This document shows positions 1-7,930 of a stretch of DNA of 64,000 nt, in pieces. The stretch is from assembly GCF_003595215.1 (NCBI RefSeq), contig NZ_QYZP01000001.1:434001-498000 (forward strand), in the 5' to 3' direction. Numbering within the stretch: the first letter of the stretch is position 1; each line of letters begins with the position of its first letter. A program made the translations under genes and the position numbers. The notes beneath the pieces were generated by a model, which saw only the letters and a program-made list of their open reading frames with translations, did not search any database and was not told the DNA's origin. This stretch comes from Nesterenkonia natronophila (GTDB taxonomy: Bacteria; Actinomycetota; Actinomycetes; Actinomycetales; Micrococcaceae).

Positions 1-754
1 TGACGATGTCGGCGTCCTGGGCCAGGAACTGCTCGGTGAGCGCGCGGCCGGCGCTCTGATCGTCGAAACCGCCGGAGAAGGATCCGTCCTGGGCGTCCTT
101 GTCCCAGCCGAGGAGGCTGACGTCGGCGTCGTTGTCGTCGTTGTACCGCTCTACACCGTCGGCGAAGCCGTCCATGAAGACGGTGACTGAGGGGATCTGC
201 AGGCCGCCGAAGGTGGCCACAGTGTCAGTCTCGGTCATGGAGGCTGCCAGGTAGCCTGCCAGGTAGGAGGCCTCTGAGGTGTTGAAGACCAGGGGTTTTC
301 CGTTTTCCGGCTCGTCAGGGAGCGTGGAGTCGATGATGCCGAAGCTGAGATCTGGGTTGTCCAGAGCGGCGTCATTGATTGCGTCTTCCAGCAGGAAGCC
401 TACGCCGAATGTCAGGTCGCAGCCCTGCTGCACCATGGCATCCACATTGGGGCCGAAGTCAGCTTCCGATGATGACTCTGCGGTGGAAGAGTCGATGCCA
501 AAGTCGTCTATGGCGTTCCGCAGGCCGGTGAAGGCGGACTCGTTGAAGGACTGATCGTCCCAACCGCCCTCGTCGGAGACGAGGCAGGCGGTGTAGTCGG
601 AGTTGTCTTCGGCTTGGGCGTCGCCGTTCTCCTCAGCAGTTTCGGCGTCAGCGTCATCGTCGGTCTCATCGTCGGGGGCTTCGCCGCAGGCGGAGAGCGC
701 GAGCACCCCCACGGCGGCCAGACTGAACAGTGCTTTGGGGGTGTAAGACCTCAT
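1..754 (-). CDS. BMP-family ABC transporter substrate-binding lipoprotein (3' part outside window)
   Basis: Binding lipoprotein of the basic membrane protein (BMP/Med) family, which delivers nucleosides or related solutes to an ABC importer on the outer face of the membrane. Only the first ~251 residues are in the window. The start is the ATG at 754, preceded by AGGAGA at good spacing. A signal peptide ends in the lipobox LSAC (Cys23), followed by an Asp/Glu-rich linker typical of salt-adapted actinobacteria. The family motif around GGWDDQSFNES comes next, then FGVGFLLEDAINDAA and the Tyr-Leu-Ala-Gly-Tyr-Leu-Ala helix region. The permease and ATPase genes would be expected to the left of the window. 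The nucleoside substrate is inferred from the family only. Confidence 0.85.
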   Translation of the reverse strand, partial: MRSYTPKALFSLAAVGVLALSACGEAPDDETDDDADAETAEENGDAQAEDNSDYTACLVSDEGGWDDQSFNESAFTGLRNAIDDFGIDSSTAESSSEADFGPNVDAMVQQGCDLTFGVGFLLEDAINDAALDNPDLSFGIIDSTLPDEPENGKPLVFNTSEASYLAGYLAASMTETDTVATFGGLQIPSVTVFMDGFADGVERYNDDNDADVSLLGWDKDAQDGSFSGGFDDQSAGRALTEQFLAQDADIV

Positions 755-820
755 CGGGGATCTCCTGTGGTGTGAGTGGCGCGAGCGCCGATGCGGCGCA
801 GTGGGGCCATATTACAACCC

Positions 821-1447
821 TCAGTCCAGGGCGCCGTTGCGGAACGCTCGAGCTGAGGATTCAAGTTCCTCAGCAGTAGTGATCAGTCGATTCGCTTTAT
901 CGGTGAGGGTTTTGGCATCACGAGGTTCCACGTGGGTCTTGTCGGCCCAGAGGGCCTGTCCGCGAGCGATGACCCGGCAGAACGCGCCGGCGCGGTCGAA
1001 GGCGACGTCGATATCTCCGGAGTACATTCCGGCCAAAAGATGATCGGTCAGGCGGTTCATCTCCTCCGCGGTGGGTGGCTCTGCCACCCCTGCGATGGCT
1101 GAGGGGGCGGAGTGGCTGCGTCCGAGGCGGTAGTACTCGCTCATGCGATCGGGGGATTTCTGAATAGCGGCTCGCAGAGCGTAGATCCGCCACAGGGCCC
1201 CGGCCAGGGAACGCGCGGGAGAGTGGGCCCAGAGTTCGGCGATGGCTTCAATGCCCTCGGTCTCAGCGAGCCGCACGAACCGCTCGGTGGCCTCTGGGTC
1301 GGCGGCGTCGCGCCCCTGGTTGATGACAGCGTGCGCGGTGTCATGGGCTGCCTGGGAGATCTCGGCAGGGTCGGCTCCACCCTCGCGTCGATCGAAGGAC
1401 GCGGGGTCTGAGTACGCGGGACGGCGGTAGCGCGGGGCATATTTCAT
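821..1447 (-). CDS. Conserved actinobacterial hypothetical protein
   Basis: A 208-residue soluble protein, not recognised as a named family. It starts MKYAPRYRRPAYSDP, is predicted to be mostly helical, and has no signal peptide, membrane segment or metal motif. The middle part (residues ~75-100, WAHSPARSLAGALWRIYALR) is the most conserved-looking segment. It lies 66 nt upstream of the BMP lipoprotein on the same strand and ~120 nt from tRNA-Lys. Codon usage matches its neighbours, so it is very likely a real gene. Function unknown. Confidence 0.7.
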   Translation of the reverse strand: MKYAPRYRRPAYSDPASFDRREGGADPAEISQAAHDTAHAVINQGRDAADPEATERFVRLAETEGIEAIAELWAHSPARSLAGALWRIYALRAAIQKSPDRMSEYYRLGRSHSAPSAIAGVAEPPTAEEMNRLTDHLLAGMYSGDIDVAFDRAGAFCRVIARGQALWADKTHVEPRDAKTLTDKANRLITTAEELESSARAFRNGALD

Positions 1448-1567
1448 CGGACGGCCATGATAGCTGGCCGGGAGGCAGGAGTGTCAGCGCCGCAGCTGAG
1501 TATGGTTGTGGCCCGGTGTGGGATACCATGGTTTCTGGCCAATTGACGGCCATATCCAATCAGACCA

Positions 1568-1643
1568 GGGCCTTTAGCTCAGTTGGTAGAGCATCGGACT
1601 TTTAATCCGCTGGTCGCGGGTTCGAATCCCGCAGGGCCCACCA
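1568..1643 (+). tRNA. tRNA-Lys (anticodon UUU)
   Basis: Complete cloverleaf. The acceptor arm GGGCCTT pairs with AGGGCCC, the D arm is AGCTCAGTTGGTAGAGC, the anticodon loop reads CTTTTAA, and the T arm is GCGGGTTCGAATCCCGC. The discriminator base is A and the CCA end is encoded. Confidence 0.98.
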
Positions 1644-1707
1644 ACTTGTGGTGCGTCACCACGCCGTTTCCAGTCAGAGTTCAGTTGCGGTCTCCCGCTG
1701 GGGCCGA

Positions 1708-2331
1708 TCATGCGGGCCGAGGCAGATCTCGGATGTTTTCACCGCGGATGGTGAAATAGGTCGAAGGTCCACCTCCGCGCAGCATTGGCCGTGCTTCAGA
1801 TGTTTGATAGATGCCGTCTTTGAGCAGCGACTGATGGATATGGACTCCGACCACTTCGCCGAAGACAACGTGCGTCACTGTCTTGGCTCCGTCAGCGGTC
1901 AGCAGCGGGACGATTTGTGTGGTGCGGCATTCGAAGACTGTCTTGGCTTCAGCCACATGCGGGACCGAGACGATGGTCGAAGGCGCGGGCGTGAGATCAG
2001 CGAGAGTGAACTCATCGACGTCAGCGGACACCCCGGCGGATGTCGTGTTCATCGCTTCAAATAAGTTCTCGTCGGCCAGGTTCCAGCAAAACTCACCGGT
2101 CGCCTCTGCATTGCTCAGGGAGTCTTTCAGCCCATTACTTGCGAACCCGATTATCGGCGGTGAGTAGTTGAATGCGTTGAAGAAGCTGTAGGGGGCAAGA
2201 TTGAGCTGTCCGTCCTGGTCCCGGGAGGAGATCCACCCGATCGGTCGTGGCGCGATGATGGAGTTGAACGGCGAATGAGGTAGTCCGTGCCCGGCAGCGG
2301 GTTCGTAGAAGTATGTGTGAGCGGTGTCCAT
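1708..2331 (-). CDS. Flavin reductase-like (FMN-binding split barrel) protein
   Basis: A 207-residue protein of the flavin reductase-like/flavoredoxin superfamily, which binds FMN and reduces it or a partner substrate with NAD(P)H. It begins with the family's phosphate-binding part (residues ~20-50, with PRPIGWISSRDQDGQLNLAP then YSFFNAFNYSPP). Further on are GFASNGLKDSLSNAEATGEF and a C-terminal barrel segment ending near PSTYFT. The ATG at 2331 is preferred because AAGGA lies six bases upstream. It is monocistronic and convergent with tRNA-Lys. Substrate unknown; it is a different subfamily from the flavin reductase at 61 kb. Confidence 0.85.
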   Translation of the reverse strand: MDTAHTYFYEPAAGHGLPHSPFNSIIAPRPIGWISSRDQDGQLNLAPYSFFNAFNYSPPIIGFASNGLKDSLSNAEATGEFCWNLADENLFEAMNTTSAGVSADVDEFTLADLTPAPSTIVSVPHVAEAKTVFECRTTQIVPLLTADGAKTVTHVVFGEVVGVHIHQSLLKDGIYQTSEARPMLRGGGPSTYFTIRGENIRDLPRPA

Positions 2332-2448
2332 CACAGGTCCTTAGGCGTGGGCGGCAATCGGGCGACGTTGCTCTCCACGTTACGGCGAGTAGGTTCCATA
2401 CAAACTCGACGGCGTCCTATGTTGAGCCGAAGCTCGCCCTCCGCACTC

Positions 2449-2477
2449 TTGTAGCTCAGGGGTCTCCAGCGTATTGT
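2449..2477 (+). promoter_or_regulatory. Promoter of the PspC gene (leaderless)
   Basis: TTGTAG, 17-nt spacer, TATTGT. The -10 box ends seven bases before the ATG at 2485, so the transcript probably starts at the start codon. No ribosome binding site is present. Confidence 0.5.
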
Positions 2478-2484
2478 CAAGCAC

Positions 2485-2742
2485 ATGGAGAGCTTCTTCA
2501 ACATCATCCGTAACACCGGTTTCCGTCGAGGTCCCAATCGGCTCGTTGCCGGAATTGCTGGCAGCATTTCGCAGAGCCTCGGCGTCAGCGTGTGGCTGGT
2601 CCGGCTCCTGGTTCTGCTTTCGTTTCTGCTGCCGGTAGTAGGGCTCGCCCTCTACCTCTTGGTGTGGGCATTGACGCCCTGGCAGGATGGCTCCATTCCG
2701 CTGGAGCGCATCCTGGACGGTCAGCGCGACTCTCAACCGTAG
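2485..2742 (+). CDS. PspC domain protein
   Basis: An 85-residue membrane protein made of a single PspC domain, the envelope-stress domain that in other bacteria senses membrane damage or anchors kinases. The N-terminal amphipathic part (FRRGPNRLVAGIAGSISQSL) and the following hydrophobic segment (residues ~35-62) match the family. No kinase domain or PspA is adjacent. It is followed after 53 nt by the glutaminase, which has its own -10 box. Confidence 0.85.
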   Translation: MESFFNIIRNTGFRRGPNRLVAGIAGSISQSLGVSVWLVRLLVLLSFLLPVVGLALYLLVWALTPWQDGSIPLERILDGQRDSQP

Positions 2743-2795
2743 TTAGGGCTGCGGGAGCCGCGCAACCGTGCGGACCGAAGTGCTAGGTTCGCATA

Positions 2796-4592
2796 ATGCG
2801 TAGTCCTGTGCAGAATTACCTGGAAAGCATTGTGGAGCAGTGCAGCGGTACCGAGGGGGAGGTAGCCTCCTACATACCGGAACTGGCCCAAGCTGACCCC
2901 GATCGGTTCGGGCTCGCCCTGGCCACCGTGGACGGACATGTCTATACGGTGGGACAGGCGGAGACCTGCTTCAGCATCCAGTCGATCTCCAAGCCGTTTA
3001 CCTACGCGCTTGCGCTTGCAGATCAGGGCTTTGAGCGTGTGGCCGAGAAGGTGGACGTCGAACCATCCGGTGAGGCCTTCAATGAGATTAGCCTCGCGTC
3101 TCGCACGGGGCGGCCCCCCAACCCTATGATTAACGCCGGGGCGATTACCGCGGCCTCATTGGTAGCAGGTGATAGCACTGACCACCGGTTCGGTCGTGTG
3201 CTTGAATGGCTCGGTGGATTCGCAGGGCGGGAGCTTGAGCTTGATGAGAAGGTGTACACCTCTGAACTGACCACAGCCCACCGCAATCGCGCGATCGCGC
3301 ATATGCTGCGCGAATTCGACATCCTCCACGACGACCCGGAGGAGAAGCTCGACCTTTATGTGCGCCAATGCGCCGTCAGCGTCAACACTCGCGATCTGGC
3401 CATAATGGCCGCTACCCTCGCCAACGGCGGTGTCCAGCCGGTGACCGAGAAGCGCATGCTCGAACCCGCCTACGTAGAACGAGTGCTCAGCGTCATGGCC
3501 ACCTGCGGAATGTACGATGCCGCCGGAGATTGGATCTCCGCGGTAGGCATGCCGGCTAAGAGCGGGGTCAGCGGCGGAATCATCGCCGTTCTGCCCGGGC
3601 AAGTGGGCCTTGCAGTGTTCTCCCCACGCTTGGACTCCCACGGCACGAGCGCGCGCGGCGTACAAGTTTGCGAGCGGATGTCCAGCGACATGGACATGCA
3701 CCTGATGCACGTGGGCCGGATGTCGAACACCGCGGTGCGTTCCCGGTACCCGCTCTCCCAGGTTTCGCCCCGGCGCAGTCGACCCGAGGCTGACCAGTCA
3801 GTACTGGACGAACACGCCGAGCGGGCTATGGTCTACGAACTTCACGGGGACCTGCTCTTCGCCGGGGCTGAGCACGCCGTACGTTCAGTGGTTGACGACG
3901 CCCCAGATGTGGTCATTCTGGACGTGCGAAAGGTGGACGACATGGCGGACGTTGCCCGGGCCACGTTGTTGGGGCTGCGCACTATGCTGCGCGAGGTTGA
4001 CGCGGCGATGGCCGTGGTGGATCCGCAAGGGGTGTTGCCGGATCCTGATGCCGGTACTGAGCAGGCCAGTCCGTACTTCGACGACCTAGACTCCGCGGTG
4101 CGCTGGTGCGAAGGTGAGGTGCTGCGTCGACACGGTCGAGAACCCACCGACGAACGGACCCTGGTCAATGAGCACCCCCTGCTGAGGGACCTTTCGGACA
4201 CGGCCCGGGAGGTGGTTGACGAGCTCATGGAAGAGCTGCATTTTCCTGCAGACGAGGTGGTGCTCGAGCTCGGCGATGGGTTCTCCGGGGTCCACGTGAT
4301 AGTTGAAGGTGCCGCAATCGCGACTATTCAGGATCGCAGTGGAAGGACTGTGCGGCTGGTCACCATGAACCCGGGCACCTCCTTCGGTGAGTTGGCCCTT
4401 GGCACCAACGGAGTCCAAGACACCACAGTCCGCACAGTCAGTGACCTCACCGTGCTGCGGCTCTCGGCTGAAGCCATCAACAAGATTACCGCCGAGCAGC
4501 CACAGGTGGCACTGGAGATGTGGAGGGCAATGGCACGGGACGCCTACCGGGTGGCTGAACGGGCCCTCCGATCAAGCGCCACCTTCGGCTAG
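2796..4592 (+). CDS. glsA: Glutaminase fused to STAS and cyclic nucleotide-binding domains
   Basis: A 598-residue fusion. Residues ~1-310 are a beta-lactamase-fold glutaminase, which hydrolyses glutamine to glutamate and ammonia. The catalytic Ser63-x-x-Lys66 sits in QSISK, and the family motif NPMINAGAI is present. Residues ~340-425 form a STAS-type domain (YELHGDLLFAGAEHAV, then VVILDVRKVDD). Residues ~480-590 form a cyclic nucleotide-binding beta roll with FGELALG. The arginine that normally binds the cyclic phosphate is not in its usual place (QDTTVRT follows the FGE motif), so ligand binding is uncertain. TAGGTT lies six bases before the ATG and there is no ribosome binding site, which suggests a leaderless mRNA. 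From memory, similar fusions occur in other actinobacteria. Confidence 0.92.
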   Translation: MRSPVQNYLESIVEQCSGTEGEVASYIPELAQADPDRFGLALATVDGHVYTVGQAETCFSIQSISKPFTYALALADQGFERVAEKVDVEPSGEAFNEISLASRTGRPPNPMINAGAITAASLVAGDSTDHRFGRVLEWLGGFAGRELELDEKVYTSELTTAHRNRAIAHMLREFDILHDDPEEKLDLYVRQCAVSVNTRDLAIMAATLANGGVQPVTEKRMLEPAYVERVLSVMATCGMYDAAGDWISAVGMPAKSGVSGGIIAVLPGQVGLAVFSPRLDSHGTSARGVQVCERMSSDMDMHLMHVGRMSNTAVRSRYPLSQVSPRRSRPEADQSVLDEHAERAMVYELHGDLLFAGAEHAVRSVVDDAPDVVILDVRKVDDMADVARATLLGLRTMLREVDAAMAVVDPQGVLPDPDAGTEQASPYFDDLDSAVRWCEGEVLRRHGREPTDERTLVNEHPLLRDLSDTAREVVDELMEELHFPADEVVLELGDGFSGVHVIVEGAAIATIQDRSGRTVRLVTMNPGTSFGELALGTNGVQDTTVRTVSDLTVLRLSAEAINKITAEQPQVALEMWRAMARDAYRVAERALRSSATFG

Positions 4593-4647
4593 CCAGGTGC
4601 GGTCGGCGCGAGAGGAACTGTCGGCCATCTTGTATTGTCGTTGACTT

Positions 4648-5283
4648 ATGGAACGAGCTCTGCACGCAAAAAAGATCACCAGACACACCCCCATGGGGAC
4701 TACCGCGCTGCTCATGGTGGTGTCACTACTCGACGCTGTGATGCGCGCCGACAGTCCACCGGTCTTGGTCCCGCTGCTGCTACTCCCCACGGTGCTTCTG
4801 CCACTCCTCGCAGAAAAGTGGGCGAACTTCCGCGTCCCGGCCAGCCTCCAGTGGCAATATGCGGTGCTGCTGCTTGCTGGGCCCTACGTGGGGGAACATT
4901 GGGGGCTATACCATCTCTGGGATCCGTGGGACAAGTGGGTGCACCTCTACTCCGGGTTCTTCATAGCGTTCGCCATTGTGTTCGCACTTGGGGTCACTCT
5001 CCGGCGCTATCGATTGGACCTTCCCCCCTGGGTGGAGGCAGTCATCGTCATCTCAGTGAAGGCTTCAGTAGCCCTGTTGTGGGAAGTAGCTGAGTTTGTG
5101 TGGGACATGATTTTCGACACCACAGCCCAGGACCATAACTTCGACACTATGACGGACATGATGCTCGGGACCGCCCCTGGGATACTTGTCGCCGCAGCAC
5201 TCGTGACCCATCGAACTCGGCGGCCGATCCGTTACTTCGAGTTCCTGCTCAACGTGCCACTGCCGGAGCGCCATCACGTCTAG
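4648..5283 (+). CDS. DUF2238 (YjdF-like) integral membrane protein
   Basis: A 211-residue membrane protein with about five to six hydrophobic segments. It shows the DUF2238 pattern: WDKWVHLYSGF (residues ~94-104), LLWEVAEFVWD in a later helix, and NFDTMTDMMLGTAPG with the acidic pair typical of the family. Function unknown in the family. It lies 55 nt after the glutaminase and has no clear ribosome binding site. TATTGT lies nine bases before the start, so it may be leaderless. Convergent with the next gene. Confidence 0.8.
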   Translation: MERALHAKKITRHTPMGTTALLMVVSLLDAVMRADSPPVLVPLLLLPTVLLPLLAEKWANFRVPASLQWQYAVLLLAGPYVGEHWGLYHLWDPWDKWVHLYSGFFIAFAIVFALGVTLRRYRLDLPPWVEAVIVISVKASVALLWEVAEFVWDMIFDTTAQDHNFDTMTDMMLGTAPGILVAAALVTHRTRRPIRYFEFLLNVPLPERHHV

Positions 5284-5354
5284 CACGGACACGCGGGACG
5301 CCTTCGCTGTCGCTGGGGTTTGCCGCCTCTGGTAACACGTGGAGGGGCAAGGGC

Positions 5355-6161
5355 TCAGTGGGGTCCCCCGCACCACAGGTTCAGCTCTTCCCCATGGAGC
5401 ACCTCGGCGGGGTGCGGTCCAGCAGCCCATATCTGACCCAGCTCTGTCTCGGAGAATGCGTTGCGGGAAGCCGCGAAGACCAAGTTTCCCTCCGCCTGGC
5501 CCTCCATCACGTCCTGAGGGGCACTGAGAAGGCACGTTCCGGGGATGGACTCCAACGCCTGGAGCATGGTTCGGGTCAGACGCCGGGCGAAGGTCATATC
5601 AGCTTCGTCCCCAAAGTTGACCAGAAGAAGGCCATTCTGGGCCACAGCTGCCCAGACGGACCGGAAGAACTCCACAGAGGTCAACGCCTGCGGCGCTGCC
5701 GAGGAATTGAACAGGTCGACCACGACAGTGTCGAAAGACCTCCCCGACAATGTTCCACCGGAGGCGAGGAGGGCGGCGGCGTCGCCCACCATATTCTCCG
5801 GTGTGTAGTCCATGGGGAGGTGCTCGAGAACGAATGTCACAAGTTCCGGTTCAATGTCCACGACGGTCTGGTGTGTCCCGGGGCGCCACTGCGCCACCCA
5901 GCGGGGCAGCGTCAGCGCACCAGCCCCAAGGTGGAGGACGGAGGCGGGGGCATCCGCATCGTGCCCGGAAGACCAGGTGGTCAGCACCGATCGCATGCGC
6001 CGGAGATAGTCGTGCAACAGAAAGTTCGGGTCGCTCACTTCTACGTGGGACTGTTCGGCACCGCCGATGCAGAGCATCACACCGTGGTCAGTCAACTCGT
6101 CCTGCGTAAGTTCGGCCACCTGCCCGGAGTGCGAGAGCCGGACTCGCTGAGGCAGAGTCAT
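5355..6161 (-). CDS. Spermidine synthase-like methyltransferase-fold protein
   Basis: A 268-residue protein with the SAM-binding Rossmann fold of the spermine/spermidine synthase family. It has a glycine-rich loop (VLHLGAGALTLPRWVA), an acidic residue at the end of strand 2 (VVDIEPELV), then GDAAALL and VVVDLFNSS. Many actinobacteria carry such orphan homologues, and polyamine synthesis has not been established for them. Its ATG overlaps the stop of the upstream symporter gene by four bases (ATGA), so it is the third gene of the DUF3311-symporter operon. Specific substrate unknown. Confidence 0.75.
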   Translation of the reverse strand: MTLPQRVRLSHSGQVAELTQDELTDHGVMLCIGGAEQSHVEVSDPNFLLHDYLRRMRSVLTTWSSGHDADAPASVLHLGAGALTLPRWVAQWRPGTHQTVVDIEPELVTFVLEHLPMDYTPENMVGDAAALLASGGTLSGRSFDTVVVDLFNSSAAPQALTSVEFFRSVWAAVAQNGLLLVNFGDEADMTFARRLTRTMLQALESIPGTCLLSAPQDVMEGQAEGNLVFAASRNAFSETELGQIWAAGPHPAEVLHGEELNLWCGGPH

Positions 6162-7618
6162 GGGGACCGCCGCCGGGCAGAGGTTCGGATAAACTCCGCC
6201 GCTCGTTCATGCGGTGCAGAAGTCGCCAAGCTCACACTGACGAAGATGGTTACCGCCACAACCAGCCCCCAAATGCCGCTGCCTTGGCCGAGCAGAGACA
6301 CTTGGGAGAATTCCAGCACGAGCACCAGCGCACCGGCCACCAGAACTGAGGTGATCACCCCTGCGGCAGTGCCACGCCGCCAGAAGAAGGCTCCAACGAT
6401 GGGCGGAACCATGACCAGCAGCCCCGCCGAGGCGGAGACGCTCAACACGGCGATCAGGTCCAATTGCAAGTGTGCGAACCAGTAGGCCAGCACGCCGATT
6501 ACTGGAATCACAAGTTTGCCGATCATCAGCTGGGCACGTTCACTGGACCGGCGTGCCGCACCCACCACGTCACGGCTGACCATAGAGGACAAAGTCAGCA
6601 TGATGGAATCAATCGTGGACACGCAGGCGGCCAGGACACCGATCATCACAATAATTGCCAGGGGGGCGGGCACCAGGTCAGAGGCCAGCAGAGTAGGAGT
6701 GGCACTATCAGCCGCTTCCAGCTCCGGGAACTCCAACCGCGCGGCAAACCCCCAGAAAACGGCGACGAACGTATAGACGAACCCGAAGATCAGAAAACCT
6801 ATCAGCATCCGCCGCAGGTCCCGCATGGACCCCGGGGTGAAGAGCCGCTGCGACACCTGCGGGTTAGAGATGGAAAAAAAGATCCAGGGGAGGGTCAGCG
6901 CGAGGAACGTGCTGAAGCTGAAGAAGCCGGTCCCGGGAACAGTGAGCGCGCCCGGATGGTCGCTGCTGAGCGAATCGAGGAAGCTGCCAACGCCTCCGAG
7001 CTGACTGATGACGACTATGACCACTAAGGTGGCGCTGATCATCATCACCGCAGACTGCAGAGAGTCGGTCCACGCCACAGAGCGCAGTCCAGCAATCATT
7101 GCGAAAACCACCGCCAGCACCAGCGCCACCAGGGTGCCCGCGGTGAAGCTGATAGCGCCGCCTGTCATGCCCGAGAGCAGGTAGCCCACCCCAGCCAGCT
7201 GAACTGCCGCGTAGGGGAGCAGAAAGACGAATGATGCGAGGGCCGTCGTCGTTCCCGCCGCGGCTGAGCCGTAACGGTGACCGATCATCTCGGTGGGGGT
7301 CACGTAACCGTAGGCCTTGCCCACCCGCCAGAAACGTGGTCCGAAAACGAGGACAAGGGTGACCCCGCACAAGTAGAGCAGCTCGAATCCCAGTGCACCC
7401 ACTCCGCCGGCGTAGGTGAGACCGGCCAGGCCTATCATCATGAACGCTGAGTACGTGGTGGCCGAGTAGCTCATGGCAGAGACGAACCCGCCCATGCGCC
7501 GTCCGCCGAGGAAGTAGTCTGACATATCGGCCGCGCGCCCGACCCGCGACCATACGGCCGCCACCAGAGCGACGGCGACGTAGATTGCTACGCCGGTCCA
7601 GATCCAGCCCGGGCTCAC
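6158..7618 (-). CDS. Sodium:solute symporter (MctP/PanF-like)
   Basis: A 486-residue SSS-family transporter with about 13 predicted membrane helices. It starts at a GTG that overlaps the DUF3311 stop codon (GTGA). Family features include GRRMGGFVSAMSYSATTYSAF in the first helices and GAFFWRRGTAAGV near the end. SSS carriers paired with a DUF3311 protein include the monocarboxylate permease MctP. Uptake of a small organic acid with Na+ is therefore the likely role, by family and context only. It is translationally coupled to the spermidine synthase-like gene. Confidence 0.87.
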   Translation of the reverse strand: MSPGWIWTGVAIYVAVALVAAVWSRVGRAADMSDYFLGGRRMGGFVSAMSYSATTYSAFMMIGLAGLTYAGGVGALGFELLYLCGVTLVLVFGPRFWRVGKAYGYVTPTEMIGHRYGSAAAGTTTALASFVFLLPYAAVQLAGVGYLLSGMTGGAISFTAGTLVALVLAVVFAMIAGLRSVAWTDSLQSAVMMISATLVVIVVISQLGGVGSFLDSLSSDHPGALTVPGTGFFSFSTFLALTLPWIFFSISNPQVSQRLFTPGSMRDLRRMLIGFLIFGFVYTFVAVFWGFAARLEFPELEAADSATPTLLASDLVPAPLAIIVMIGVLAACVSTIDSIMLTLSSMVSRDVVGAARRSSERAQLMIGKLVIPVIGVLAYWFAHLQLDLIAVLSVSASAGLLVMVPPIVGAFFWRRGTAAGVITSVLVAGALVLVLEFSQVSLLGQGSGIWGLVVAVTIFVSVSLATSAPHERAAEFIRTSARRRSP

Positions 7619-7821
7619 CGTTCATTCTCCCAGGTCAGGGAGACAACAACATTGATGGTGATTACTGCGGCGGTACCTGCAGTCCAAAACAGGAGGCTGC
7701 CGTACCAAGCGTCCACCTCGCGGAGCAAGGTGTAGGGCACCACAAACATTGCCACCATGATCACAGGCACACTCACCAGCAGCCACGTGGTCCAGGGTTT
7801 TCGGGTTTCAGGCCGTCGCAC
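7615..7821 (-). CDS. DUF3311 small membrane protein, symporter partner
   Basis: A 68-residue protein with two hydrophobic segments (WLLVSVPVIMVAMFVVPYTL and a second around LLFWTAGTAAVITINVVVSL). DUF3311 proteins are regularly encoded directly before SSS symporters and are thought to be small subunits. The GTG at 7821 is chosen because a longer ATG start at 7872 would lie inside the strong hairpin terminator of the gene upstream. The stop overlaps the symporter start. Confidence 0.75.
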   Translation of the reverse strand: MRRPETRKPWTTWLLVSVPVIMVAMFVVPYTLLREVDAWYGSLLFWTAGTAAVITINVVVSLTWENER

Positions 7822-7868
7822 TGGCCTAGGATACCCCCTCTGAGGGTGGAGATGACCATAACGGAGAT

Positions 7869-7912
7869 ACAAGGGGGCCCGGCCTGACGAGCGTCAGGCC
7901 GGGCCCCCTTGT
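7869..7912 (-). terminator. Hairpin terminator after the acetate symporter gene
   Basis: A perfect inverted repeat of 20 bp around the loop GAGC (arm AAGGGGGCCCGGCCTGAC plus two flanking pairs). It lies 19-62 nt after the stop of the actP-like gene. There is no long T-run, as is common for high-GC actinobacterial terminators. Confidence 0.85.
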
Positions 7913-7930
7913 GATGCAGCCGCTGGACTC

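Noticed and set aside
2304..2335. CRP-like site TGTGA...TCACA before the flavin reductase-like gene
   Set aside because: The half-sites are ten bases apart instead of six and overlap the start codon region.
5358..6485. Long plus-strand frame opposite the spermidine synthase-like and symporter genes
   Set aside because: It is the complement of two well-supported minus-strand genes and its translation has no family resemblance.
7822..7872. Longer start for the DUF3311 protein at ATG 7872
   Set aside because: It would place the start inside the 20-bp terminator hairpin and add a non-conserved N-terminus.
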